Source of the DNA: Blastocatellia bacterium
GTDB lineage: Bacteria; Acidobacteriota; Blastocatellia; HR10
Reading direction: 5' to 3'
Length of the DNA stretch: 64,000 nt
NCBI GenBank assembly: GCA_035573895.1
Contig: DATLZR010000009.1
Span: forward strand, 33,983-97,982
The notes beneath the pieces are model-generated. The model made no database searches and had not been told where the DNA came from. It saw nothing but the letters and a program-made list of their open reading frames with translations. This document shows positions 1-7,847 of the stretch, piece after piece. Each line of letters starts with the position of its first letter. The stretch's first letter is position 1. A program made the position numbers and the translations under genes.

Positions 1-886
1 CGACCTTCTGGGTCGGGGCATGCTCCTGCACCAGGTCCTCGCGGTGGAGAAGAGCGGTCATCTGCGCTCCGAAGAGCATGACGAGCGCCGAAATGTAAAT
101 CCAGGTGAGCGTCGCTACCACCGCCGCAATTGACCCGTAAAGCTGGTCGTAGGGGAATTTCACGAGGCTCCAGGTGAAAAGATATTTCGCCAGCTCCCAG
201 GCTCCCCCGGCAAGGATCGCTCCCGGCAACGCTTCGACGACCTTCACCGGCGTGTTGGGCATGACCGTATAGACGACACAAAAGAGGGCAATCGTCAAGA
301 ACAATCCCACAACACCGATCACGAATTGCCAGAGATGACGATCTACGAAAATGAGAGCGCCGGAGTGGAGCGTCAGTCGGCTGGTCTCCGTCTCGAAAAA
401 GCCGACCATCGTCGTCATCATGGCCGAGAGAGCCAGAAGACCCGCGACCACGATCATCATCGCCAGAGCGAGCACACGCCCGTGCCAGAACGAACGGCAA
501 CAGGTTCGCCAGATGCGATTGACGGCACGCTCGACAATGGTGAACGCCCACGACGCCACCCACACGATGATCAGAACGCAACTGATAACGCTCGCCCGGG
601 AAAGTTGTACGATGGAGTCGCGATTCGACTCCAGAACCTGCCTGGAGGTCGGCAGGAGTCCGAGAACCGTTTCGATGGCTCGCGCGCTGATGATCCGAAA
701 CTGCGGGAATTGTTCGCTCACCAGATAAAGAAGCAGGAAAAAGGGGTAAAGCCCGAGCATCGCAAAGTACGAGATGGCTGCCGCCGATGTCGGTAAATCG
801 TTGGCCAGGAACTGCCGAAATGTCTCCGCCAGAATCTTCCGCTTGGGTATTCCCTTCTTAATCACGGCAAACGAAACATGAGCCAT
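1..886 (-). CDS. YihY/BrkB-family inner membrane protein (3' end cut by window)
   Basis: The reading frame runs from the ATG at 886 off the left edge, about 295 residues. It has the YihY/BrkB layout: a short cytosolic N-terminus, then PTSAAAISYFAMLGLYPFFL in the first membrane segment, and further hydrophobic segments such as the one around VIGVVGLFLTIALF and a late LYGSIAAVVATLTWIYIS segment. An AGGGGG ribosome site lies 8 nt before the ATG. The family are six-helix inner-membrane proteins, historically called ribonuclease BN by mistake; their substrate is not established. An extended -10 (TGCTATAAT) lies about 50 nt upstream. I am confident of the family but not of a function. Confidence 0.9.
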   Translation of the reverse strand, partial: MAHVSFAVIKKGIPKRKILAETFRQFLANDLPTSAAAISYFAMLGLYPFFLLLYLVSEQFPQFRIISARAIETVLGLLPTSRQVLESNRDSIVQLSRASVISCVLIIVWVASWAFTIVERAVNRIWRTCCRSFWHGRVLALAMMIVVAGLLALSAMMTTMVGFFETETSRLTLHSGALIFVDRHLWQFVIGVVGLFLTIALFCVVYTVMPNTPVKVVEALPGAILAGGAWELAKYLFTWSLVKFPYDQLYGSIAAVVATLTWIYISALVMLFGAQMTALLHREDLVQEHAPTQKV

Positions 887-937
887 CGCCCTGTCCCCCT
901 GTCACTCTCGCTCATTCCCTCTCACAAAGACGGCGAG

Positions 938-946
938 ATTATAGCA
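938..946 (-). promoter_or_regulatory. Extended -10 promoter for the YihY gene
   Basis: On the minus strand this reads TGCTATAAT, a perfect -10 hexamer with the TGn extension. No good -35 is visible, which is usual for extended -10 promoters. The predicted transcript start near 931 leaves a leader of about 45 nt before the ATG at 886. Confidence 0.5.
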
Positions 947-1107
947 CAAGCCATGGAGTTCTGGCTGAGCAAATTTCGTTCTTTCAGTCGAGGCGTGCAC
1001 TGATGGGTCAGAGTCTTCGCGCCACAATCGGATTGAAGTGAGCCGACCGGCTTGCCGGTGGAGATCATGAGTGCAGCCTCACAGGCTTCATGCCATCCGT
1101 CATGTGG

Positions 1108-1113
1108 TACAAT
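1108..1113 (+). promoter_or_regulatory. -10 box (TACAAT) for a probable leaderless glycerate kinase mRNA
   Basis: TACAAT lies 10 nt before the ATG at 1124, placing transcription start within a few bases of the start codon. There is no Shine-Dalgarno sequence. The -35 is weak, so this rests on the same geometry seen at other genes here. Confidence 0.4.
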
Positions 1114-1123
1114 GATCCACCGT

Positions 1124-2446
1124 ATGAAAGACCTGGCGCGGGACATTTTCCGGGAAACTCTTGGCCGGATCGAACTGAAATCTGTACTGCGATCCCACAT
1201 CCGCCGGCAGGGAACGCGGCTGGAGGTCTATGGGGACACCTTTGATCTGACCGACTACCGCCAGGTTTTTCTCATCGCGTTTGGCAAAGCCTCCGTCACA
1301 ATGGCTGCCGTGCTGGCTGAGATCCTGGCCGAGGATCTGACGGATGCCGTCATTGTGACCAACGCGCTTCCCGCCGAGGTCCCCGCGGCCCTCTCCCGGC
1401 ACCCCATCATCGTCGGTGGCCATCCCACTCCGAACGAGGGAAGTCTCGAGGCAGGTCGGCGCATCATCGAACTTCTCTCTCGTCGAGATGAGGAGACGCT
1501 CGTTTTCTTCCTCATTTCAGGAGGAGGTTCCGCGCTCATTGAGGTTCCGCTATTCGAAACTCTCACACTGGCCGATTTGCAACAGCTCAATCGCGCGCTC
1601 GTCACCTGCGGAGCGACGATTAGAGAGATCAACGCCGTGCGAAAACACCTGTCGGCCATCAAAGGGGGCCGGCTCGCCGAGCGGGCCCATCCGGCGCGGC
1701 AAATCTCGCTCTACGTTTCGGATGTGAACCCCGGCGACCTTTCGACCATAGCCTCGGGTCCCACGTTGCCCGACGAGACGACATGGGATGACGTTCTCGC
1801 CGTAGTCGCAAAATACGAGGTGATAAAAAAATTGCCCCCGCGGATCGCCGATATCCTCTCTCACGGCCGCCGTGATGAGACCCCGAAACCCGGCGATCCG
1901 ATCTTCTCACGAAGCACCCATCATCTGGTGATGGACAATCGAACAGCGCTGGATGCTGCTGCCACCATGGCGAGGGAACGCGAATGCCTCGTGGAAGTGG
2001 ATGACAGCCCGAACGAGGAGCATTATCGAATTGTTGCTGATCGGCTACTCGCCCGGCTGTTCCAGCTCGCTGAGAAGTTCCCCGAACAGACCGTGTGTCT
2101 TGTTTCCGGAGGTGAAGTGAGCTGCCCCGTCACGGGGTCTGGCGTTGGTGGAAGAAATCAGGAGTTCGTGCTCTACGCCGCGCTCAAAATCGCCGAACTC
2201 AAAGACCCGCTGGATGTTGCCGTTCTGAGCGCAGGAACCGACGGAATTGACGGCATCAGTCCGGCCGCGGGAGCCGTTGCGGATCGAACGACCGTTGCAC
2301 GGGCCGAGGCCCTCGGTCTCGACCCAAAGAAATTTCTTGCCGATAACGACTCTTATTCGTTTTTCGCTGCCCTCGGAGACACCATCGTGACGGGGCCGAC
2401 GGGCACCAATGTCCGCGATCTCCGTCTCCTGTTGGCCCGCCGATGA
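1124..2446 (+). CDS. Glycerate 2-kinase, MOFRL family (GckA/TtuD type)
   Basis: The product is about 440 residues, normal for the family. It phosphorylates D-glycerate with ATP, probably to 2-phosphoglycerate, in serine-cycle or tartrate/glyoxylate metabolism. The N-terminal domain carries GKASVTMA and the glycine-rich FLISGGGSALIE. The C-terminal MOFRL domain shows SGGEVSCPVTG, GGRNQEFVL and SAGTDGIDG. Three in-frame starts exist (1052, 1112, 1124). I prefer 1124 because homologues begin near MKDLARDIF and because a TACAAT hexamer lies 10 nt upstream with no ribosome site, suggesting a leaderless mRNA. It stands alone and faces the hydroxylase genes convergently. Confidence 0.92.
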   Translation: MKDLARDIFRETLGRIELKSVLRSHIRRQGTRLEVYGDTFDLTDYRQVFLIAFGKASVTMAAVLAEILAEDLTDAVIVTNALPAEVPAALSRHPIIVGGHPTPNEGSLEAGRRIIELLSRRDEETLVFFLISGGGSALIEVPLFETLTLADLQQLNRALVTCGATIREINAVRKHLSAIKGGRLAERAHPARQISLYVSDVNPGDLSTIASGPTLPDETTWDDVLAVVAKYEVIKKLPPRIADILSHGRRDETPKPGDPIFSRSTHHLVMDNRTALDAAATMARERECLVEVDDSPNEEHYRIVADRLLARLFQLAEKFPEQTVCLVSGGEVSCPVTGSGVGGRNQEFVLYAALKIAELKDPLDVAVLSAGTDGIDGISPAAGAVADRTTVARAEALGLDPKKFLADNDSYSFFAALGDTIVTGPTGTNVRDLRLLLARR

Positions 2447-2577
2447 GAGCACAAGCCGAGGCAAAATCTCCCGACGAGCCGCCCCCATGAGCCCATGCAT
2501 CTCAGCCTGTCGAGGATTAGGAGACCCCCTTGATTTCCCTTCCCTTGGGAAAATGATTCGCCAGCAGATGAACGGTT

Positions 2578-2594
2578 CCAACGGATTCCGTTGG
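2578..2594. terminator. Small hairpin between convergent genes
   Basis: CCAACGG, a 3-nt loop, then CCGTTGG form a perfect 7-bp stem between the glycerate kinase stop and the hydroxylase beta-subunit stop. On the plus strand it is followed by CACTTTTC, a poor U tract, so it may be a weak terminator. Confidence 0.3.
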
Positions 2595-2628
2595 CACTTT
2601 TCATCCGCCGGCAAACGCATTTCGTGAC

Positions 2629-3615
2629 TCATGTCGTTGCCATTAGCTCTTGCAGGGCGCGGCGTGTAAAGACCGGAGCCATTTTTTTCCGATAGAGGTG
2701 GACGAAGTCCGTATTGTCAAGAGGCTTGATGATTTGATAGACGCGGTGCGCAGCTTCTTCGATTCGGTCGGCATCAATTCTGTCTCCGACGAGCACGGCT
2801 TCAGCCGGACGACAGCGAATCGGTGCGGACCCGACTCCTCCCACAACGATACGCGCCTGACGACATACCCCTCCGTCCTCCTGGATAGCGACTGCAACAC
2901 CTAAAACTGGAAAGTCAAACGCCCCCCGCCGCCGCAATTTCAAATAGGTACTCTTCCAGCCGTCAGCAGGAGGAAGCAGGACCTCCACGATGATCTCATC
3001 GGGCCGCTTGGCGAGGAATTGCCTTCCGTCATCCCGATAGAGTTCGCCGGCCGAAATTACCCGCTCTCCTTGTGGACCAACGAGGCGAATCTGAGCATCC
3101 AGAGCAATCACGGCGGGCGCTCCATCGGTGGAAGACACCGCCCAGCACCGATCGCCTCCTGGCGCGACGGGACATACCGATCCATCTTTCTTCAGGCAAA
3201 ACCCCAGAGCCTCGCGCCAGAACAACGTTTGGTCGTAGTAGGTGCAGCGCGTATCCAGGCAGAGATTGCCTCCGAGCGTCCCCATGTTGCGAATTTGGGG
3301 ATGGGCAATAACCTGACCGGCGCGAACGAGCGCCGGGTAGGACGCCGCAAGGTTTTTGTTCTGAACGATCATCGCCAGCGTGGCCCCGGCACCGATGCTC
3401 ATCCCTCGGGAGCCATCACCCTTTATCTCTGCAAGGTCTCTCACCTGGCGAAGGCCCACGAGAACTTTCGGTTCAAACTGCCTGCGCTTCATTTTGGGAT
3501 ATACATCCGTTCCACCGGCCACCGGCATGGCTTCGGGGCCATAATCGCTCAGGATTCTTACAGCCTCCTCAATTGTTCGAGCCGAGTAGTAGCGGAATCG
3601 TGGCAATCTGAGCAT
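2629..3615 (-). CDS. hcrB: 4-hydroxybenzoyl-CoA reductase-type beta subunit, FAD plus extra [4Fe-4S]
   Basis: This is the FAD-binding medium subunit of a xanthine-oxidase-family molybdenum enzyme (328 residues from the ATG at 3615, which has TGAGGAGAA just upstream; a TTG 18 nt earlier is less likely). PVAGGTD and the GTLGGNLC region are the usual FAD-binding motifs. The diagnostic feature is a cysteine-rich insertion with Cys124, Cys140, Cys148 and Cys157. Their spacing (16, 8, 9) equals what I recall for the [4Fe-4S] ligands of Thauera HcrB (122, 138, 146, 155). Ordinary xanthine dehydrogenases lack this loop. In the known enzyme the cluster passes electrons to FAD for reductive dehydroxylation of 4-hydroxybenzoyl-CoA. 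The substrate here is inferred, not shown. Confidence 0.88.
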   Translation of the reverse strand: MLRLPRFRYYSARTIEEAVRILSDYGPEAMPVAGGTDVYPKMKRRQFEPKVLVGLRQVRDLAEIKGDGSRGMSIGAGATLAMIVQNKNLAASYPALVRAGQVIAHPQIRNMGTLGGNLCLDTRCTYYDQTLFWREALGFCLKKDGSVCPVAPGGDRCWAVSSTDGAPAVIALDAQIRLVGPQGERVISAGELYRDDGRQFLAKRPDEIIVEVLLPPADGWKSTYLKLRRRGAFDFPVLGVAVAIQEDGGVCRQARIVVGGVGSAPIRCRPAEAVLVGDRIDADRIEEAAHRVYQIIKPLDNTDFVHLYRKKMAPVFTRRALQELMATT

Positions 3616-3629
3616 AGACGCGATTCTCC

Positions 3630-3803
3630 TCAAAAGAGATCCTCACCCATCTTCACTGTACGCCGATCGGCACGAGCAATCAGCACCAACGAAGTGATTC
3701 GTCGGAGGATTTCCGGTCCGCCGGCTTCTGATCCAATTACTCCGCATTTCTCGCAACAGGAAGGAACGCGGAGGGAGCAGTCTTCGGTCGGCCCACCTCG
3801 CAT
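3630..3803 (-). CDS. Possible 57-residue Cys-rich protein between hcrA and hcrB
   Basis: An ATG lies 1 nt after the alpha-subunit stop triplet (TAG at 3807-3805), and the frame ends at a TGA inside the beta-subunit ribosome site, so it fills the 170-bp gap exactly. The product has Cys9, Cys16, Cys17 and Cys20 (CSLRVPSCCEKCG), a possible metal site, and no membrane segment. There is no clear ribosome site, so translation would depend on coupling to hcrA. Third-position GC is unremarkable. I do not recognise it. It could also be a non-coding spacer. Confidence 0.3.
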   Translation of the reverse strand: MRGGPTEDCSLRVPSCCEKCGVIGSEAGGPEILRRITSLVLIARADRRTVKMGEDLF

Positions 3804-3804
3804 G

Positions 3805-6189
3805 CTAGTGCCTGGCGATCCACTCGGCGGGTGGTGTGACACGAATCGGCTCGGGCCACGGAACGTCGGGAATGGAGGTGGGACCGATCCTTCCCGTACC
3901 CCCTCGCCGTTTGTCCTCCAGAGCACGAAGGACTTTGTCCGGTGTGATGGGAATTTCATCAATCCGCACGCCGACAGCATCATACACTGCATTGGCCACC
4001 GCCGGCGGGACGGGGAGCAGTGGTCCCTGCCCGGCTTCCTTTGCACCAAAGGGGCCGTTCGGATCGTCGGTTTCGACCAGAATGCACTCAACCTCCGGCA
4101 TTTCAAGTATCGTGGGAGTTTTATAGTCGAGCATCGAAGGGATTTTGTGCAGGCCGGATCGTGAACGAAAGACCTGCTCCTCCATCAATGCCTCACCCAG
4201 ACCCATATAAACGCTTCCCTCGATCTGCCCCTCAACAAGAAGGGGATTGATCGCGCGTCCGATGTCGTGAGCGACCCAGACCTTGTGAACCGTGATGAGT
4301 CCCGTTTCGGGATCCACGTCGAGTTCGACGACACAGGCCGAATAACTGTAGGATGGCGATGGCCCCACGCCCGCCCCTTTGTACTTGCCTTCTGTTGCCG
4401 GAGGTTTGTAACTGCCGACGGCACCCAGCGTGCCAAACCGCGCTTCGGCGCGTTGCGCTACCTCGGCAAAGGTGAGGAAGCGATCCGGGGCCAGAGCATC
4501 GAAGATTCTCCGATCCCTGGCGGCAAGTTGATCCTCCGGCACATCGAGTTGCTCCGCTGCCACGCGAAAAAGAAGCCGACGGAGCTTCTCTGCGGCTTCG
4601 ATCGCGGCATTGCCCGTCATCACTGTGACGCGGCTGGAGTAGCTCCCCAGATCCACCGGTGTCAAATCCGTATCCGCCGTGATCACGCGAATATCCTCGG
4701 GGCGAATTCCCAGTACTTCAGCGACAATGGCGGCGAGGATGGAATCCGATCCCTGGCCGATGTCGGTGCTGCCGCAGAAGACCGTCACGCCGCCCCCGCG
4801 ATCAATTTTGATCTGCACCCCCGAATGCGGCAGATCGTTCCAGTAAATCGGCAAGCCTGCTCCGCTCAAATAAGAGCTACAGGCGAAACCGACGCCGCGC
4901 CCGAAGGGCAGGCGGCGGAATTTCCGGAGAAATCCCGACGCTTCCACCACGCGATCAATACACTCGCGCAATCCGCAACTGGAAATCCTCAACCAGTTGA
5001 CCGTACGCGAAGGAGCGTGGACGACCTGAGGCCGTCGGAGTTGAACGGGATCGAGCCCTAAAGCCTCGGCGATTTTATCCAGGTGAACTTCCAGCGCGTA
5101 GCGCGGCTGAGGCGTTCCATGGCCTCGTTTGGGACCACATGGCGGTTTATTGGTGAAAACCCGCACCCCCTCAAACTTGTACCGGGGAATCCGATAGGTG
5201 ACCGTTTGCAAGGCTCCGGTGTAATACGTGCTCGCCACACCGTAACTGCCATAGGCACCGCCATCGAGAAAGGTGCGAAAATGCATGGCCGTGATCGTTC
5301 CATCTCGCTTGACCCCCGTCCGAACCCACATGAGAACGGGATGCCGTCCGCGATGAACGTAGAAAACTTCCTCCCGCGTGAGCGTGATCTTGACCGGTCG
5401 CCCCGCCAGCATCGAGAGTTTGGCCGCCACAATTTCGTGGGAAAAAGGATCGCTCTTGCCGCCAAATCCTCCACCCACGGGAGTAGCAATGACGCGAATG
5501 TGACTCGGCGGAAGCTCCAGCACTTTCGCCAGTGCGCGATGAACATAATGCGGTGTTTGCGTCGAACTCCAGAGCGTCAACTTTCCATCGGGACCGAAGT
5601 CAGCCACTGCCGCATGCTGCTCCATCGGGAGATGGGTGCTGCCCTGATAGAAGAATATGTCCTCGCGGATATAGTCGGCTTCGGCGAAGCCTGCCTCCAC
5701 ATCGCCGAACTCCAGTGAGACCATCTTGTGAATGTTCGGACCGTCTCCATAGCTGTGAATGCGGACAGTCCTTTCTTCGAGGGCCTGCTCGATCCCCGTG
5801 ATCGCTGGGAGCAGTTCATATTCCACCTCGATCTGACGGAGCGCTTCTTCGGCGATCCATTCGTCGGCGGCCGCCACCGCCGCCACCGGATCCCCAATGA
5901 ATCGAACTTTCTCGCGGCAGAGCGCCTCTTCGTCCTGACTCACGGGCAAGATGCCATACTTTATCGGGAGATCCTCGCCCGTAATGACAGCATAGACGCC
6001 GGGCATCCGTCGCGCGCGGTTCACATCTATTCGCTTGATGAGGGCATGGGGATGCGGACTTCGCAAAATTTTCCCCACCGCCAGTCGCGGCAGATTGAGA
6101 TCGTCCGCATAGATTGTTCGACCGACGCATTTATCCCAGGCATCCACCTTGGGCAACGGTTGACCAATCACGCTCAGTTCGTTATCCAT
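3805..6189 (-). CDS. hcrA: 4-hydroxybenzoyl-CoA reductase-type alpha subunit (molybdopterin)
   Basis: This is the large molybdopterin-binding subunit of a xanthine-oxidase-family enzyme, 794 residues. The ATG at 6189 is chosen over 6204 because GGAGGTGA sits directly before it. The first ~120 residues form the small aldehyde-oxidase-like domain (GRTIYADDL). Cofactor motifs follow: GGGFGGK, the segment around GHGTPQPRYALE, and GSTDIGQGSD. The catalytic-glutamate motif is GAKEAGQG near the C-terminus. Expected activity is reductive removal of the phenolic OH of 4-hydroxybenzoyl-CoA, in the cytoplasm. Gene order gamma-alpha-beta matches hcrCAB as I recall it from Thauera. No other benzoyl-CoA pathway gene is in the window, so a different hydroxylase substrate remains possible. 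Confidence 0.88.
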   Translation of the reverse strand: MDNELSVIGQPLPKVDAWDKCVGRTIYADDLNLPRLAVGKILRSPHPHALIKRIDVNRARRMPGVYAVITGEDLPIKYGILPVSQDEEALCREKVRFIGDPVAAVAAADEWIAEEALRQIEVEYELLPAITGIEQALEERTVRIHSYGDGPNIHKMVSLEFGDVEAGFAEADYIREDIFFYQGSTHLPMEQHAAVADFGPDGKLTLWSSTQTPHYVHRALAKVLELPPSHIRVIATPVGGGFGGKSDPFSHEIVAAKLSMLAGRPVKITLTREEVFYVHRGRHPVLMWVRTGVKRDGTITAMHFRTFLDGGAYGSYGVASTYYTGALQTVTYRIPRYKFEGVRVFTNKPPCGPKRGHGTPQPRYALEVHLDKIAEALGLDPVQLRRPQVVHAPSRTVNWLRISSCGLRECIDRVVEASGFLRKFRRLPFGRGVGFACSSYLSGAGLPIYWNDLPHSGVQIKIDRGGGVTVFCGSTDIGQGSDSILAAIVAEVLGIRPEDIRVITADTDLTPVDLGSYSSRVTVMTGNAAIEAAEKLRRLLFRVAAEQLDVPEDQLAARDRRIFDALAPDRFLTFAEVAQRAEARFGTLGAVGSYKPPATEGKYKGAGVGPSPSYSYSACVVELDVDPETGLITVHKVWVAHDIGRAINPLLVEGQIEGSVYMGLGEALMEEQVFRSRSGLHKIPSMLDYKTPTILEMPEVECILVETDDPNGPFGAKEAGQGPLLPVPPAVANAVYDAVGVRIDEIPITPDKVLRALEDKRRGGTGRIGPTSIPDVPWPEPIRVTPPAEWIARH

Positions 6190-6205
6190 GTTCACCTCCG
6201 ACATT

Positions 6206-6227
6206 CACCGCAGATGGACGCGAACAG
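6206..6227 (-). repeat. Leader repeat copy 1, upstream of hcrA
   Basis: On the minus strand this reads as GTTCGCGTCCATCTGCGG, followed by GAATGTCGGAGG and the hcrA ATG. It belongs to a degenerate family related to TCCGTGTTCATCCGTGTCCA that also precedes the starts at 50922, 53527 and 57175. Confidence 0.45.
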
Positions 6228-6250
6228 CCTCGCTAGAGGTGGAGACATCT

Positions 6251-6739
6251 TTAGTGATCGCCTGACTGGCTCATCCGAGCCGCCGCTCGCTCGACGGCAT
6301 CGAGGATTTTGACATACCCCGTGCAGCGGCAGAGATTCCCCGCGAGGGCCTCCTTGATCTGTTGACGGGAAGGGCGGGGATTCTCTCCGAGCAAAGCCGC
6401 TGCCGTGACAAGGATTCCCGGTGTGCAATAACCACACTGTGCAGCTCCCAGTTCGGCGAAAGCCACCTGCAGAGGATGGAGCTGACCGTTCCGGGCCAGT
6501 CCCTCCACGGTGATGATCTCTTTGCCCGCCACCTCGATGGGCAGAATCAAACATGACAAAACTGGCAAACCATCCACGAGCACGGTGCACGTCCCACATT
6601 CACCGAGTTCGCATCCATGTTTTGTTCCCGTCAGACTCAAATCCTCACGAAGCACTTCCAGAAGTGTCTTGTAGACGGGAACCGCAACCTGATAGGTCTC
6701 GCCGTTCACGCGCAATTCGATCAGCTCTCTATCCATCAT
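6251..6739 (-). CDS. hcrC: 4-hydroxybenzoyl-CoA reductase-type gamma subunit, two [2Fe-2S]
   Basis: This 162-residue protein is the small iron-sulfur subunit of the molybdenum hydroxylase. The N-terminal plant-ferredoxin-like domain has Cys43, Cys48, Cys51 and Cys63 (CELGECGTC plus a downstream Cys). The C-terminal helical domain has Cys102, Cys105, Cys137 and Cys139 (QCGYCTPG and CRCTGY). It is the first gene of the operon, 61 nt before hcrA. Two adjacent ATGs (6739 and 6736) follow GGAGGGGGA; the second has the better spacing. The TetR gene lies immediately upstream in the same orientation, so the operon may be co-transcribed with or controlled by it. Confidence 0.93.
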   Translation of the reverse strand: MMDRELIELRVNGETYQVAVPVYKTLLEVLREDLSLTGTKHGCELGECGTCTVLVDGLPVLSCLILPIEVAGKEIITVEGLARNGQLHPLQVAFAELGAAQCGYCTPGILVTAAALLGENPRPSRQQIKEALAGNLCRCTGYVKILDAVERAAARMSQSGDH

Positions 6740-6791
6740 TCCCCCTCCAAATGATCCTTCTCACAGAGCGCCACGCGCTCTCGGTGCGCTA

Positions 6792-7517
6792 CTATGGAAC
6801 CAACCGCCTGCGCGTAGTCTTGCTTGGAGCCGATGTCACCGTCTGCCCTTCAGCATTGCCGAAACGAGCGGGCACCTCCCCCGAGGGGACCGGAAGCGAT
6901 GGGGCGGGTCGGCGAGCGAGCCCGCGCAGGAAATAATCAGCAAATGCCTCACCAATGGCTTCCGCCGACAGCGGTCCGGCCGGGGAAAACCACTTCACCG
7001 TCCAGTTAATAGCTCCGAGAATGGCCAGCGCAATCAACTTCGGGTCGCACGGGACGAAGACGCGCCGGGCAATCCCTTCGGCGATGATGGCACGGATACC
7101 CCGCTCGTAGCGGTCGCGCTTAGCAATCACCTTCTTCAACAGAGGCGGTGAGAGCATCTGAAAATCGGCGTGCATGGCGGAGGCCTTGAGGACATCGAGG
7201 ATAACGGCGACCTGACCGACAATCACCCGACGAAGTTTCTCGTCCGGAGGCGCGCCGCTCCGCTGCACCTCGGCCAACTGTTTGAGCAGCAGCGTGAGCG
7301 AATAGTCCTGACAGAAGTAGAGGATTTCCTCTTTGTTCTTGAAATAGTAGTAGAGGCTCCCCTTGGTCATGAGCAGGCGCTCGCTGATGTCATCCATCGT
7401 GGTGGCCACGAAGCCGTTCCGACGAAAGGCCTCGGCGGCACTCTGGAGAATCTCCAGCCTCTTCTGCTCGATCTTCAACTCGCGTCGGCTCTTCTTTTGT
7501 TTTGACTGATTCGTCAT
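6792..7517 (-). CDS. TetR/AcrR-family repressor
   Basis: The 241-residue protein has a basic N-terminus (residues 1-17) and a TetR helix-turn-helix at about 20-65, including FVATTMDDISERLLMTKGSL and YYYFKNKEEIL. The C-terminal ligand domain resembles regulators of acyl-CoA or fatty-acid metabolism, and the tail from about 210 is low-complexity and Arg/Pro-rich. It lies 52 nt before the hydroxylase operon on the same strand. The ATG at 7517 has no ribosome site; an inverted repeat abuts it (7518-7539), probably its own operator. The ligand may be an aromatic acyl-CoA, by context only. Confidence 0.9.
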   Translation of the reverse strand: MTNQSKQKKSRRELKIEQKRLEILQSAAEAFRRNGFVATTMDDISERLLMTKGSLYYYFKNKEEILYFCQDYSLTLLLKQLAEVQRSGAPPDEKLRRVIVGQVAVILDVLKASAMHADFQMLSPPLLKKVIAKRDRYERGIRAIIAEGIARRVFVPCDPKLIALAILGAINWTVKWFSPAGPLSAEAIGEAFADYFLRGLARRPAPSLPVPSGEVPARFGNAEGQTVTSAPSKTTRRRLVP

Positions 7518-7539
7518 TTTTTGACTACTTGTTCAAAAA
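7518..7539. promoter_or_regulatory. Candidate TetR operator (TTTTTGA-8-TCAAAAA)
   Basis: Perfect 7-nt arms, TTTTTGA and TCAAAAA, are separated by 8 nt and end one base before the TetR start codon. TetR-family proteins usually bind such dyads upstream of their own gene, so autorepression is the simplest reading. The site also faces the divergent SCO gene about 300 nt away. Confidence 0.5.
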
Positions 7540-7810
7540 TATGCCTCCAGCTTATCCTGCGTCCCGGCGCTCGTCAAGCCGTCCGCGTACTTCTGCCCAG
7601 AGGTGGCGATCCGTTTCCGGGAACTCCCCCTCTTTCACTGCCCCTTCGGACGAACGCTCGGATCCCGCCGGTCGGGAGGACTTTCACCGGCACCATCGCT
7701 TGGCTCCAGGACTTATGCTGTTTTTAGTGATCAGTAAGGTAGCCAAAATTTCCACCTGCCACCCACTTCACCGACTCCGCTTCTGGAGGAGGCGACATCC
7801 TTACCTCGCC

Positions 7811-7838
7811 TTGATTTCCCTCGCCCGGGGAGTAAACT
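7811..7838 (+). promoter_or_regulatory. Promoter for SCO gene (TTGATT-16-TAAACT)
   Basis: TTGATT, 16 nt, then TAAACT, with the ATG of the SCO gene only 9 nt beyond. No ribosome site is at normal distance, so the mRNA is probably leaderless. The rest of the 7540-7847 gap shows nothing I can assign. Confidence 0.55.
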
Positions 7839-7847
7839 TCATGACCT

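Noticed and set aside
3019..4164. A 381-codon plus-strand frame across hcrB and hcrA
   Set aside because: Shadow of well-supported minus-strand subunits; no motifs and no ribosome site.
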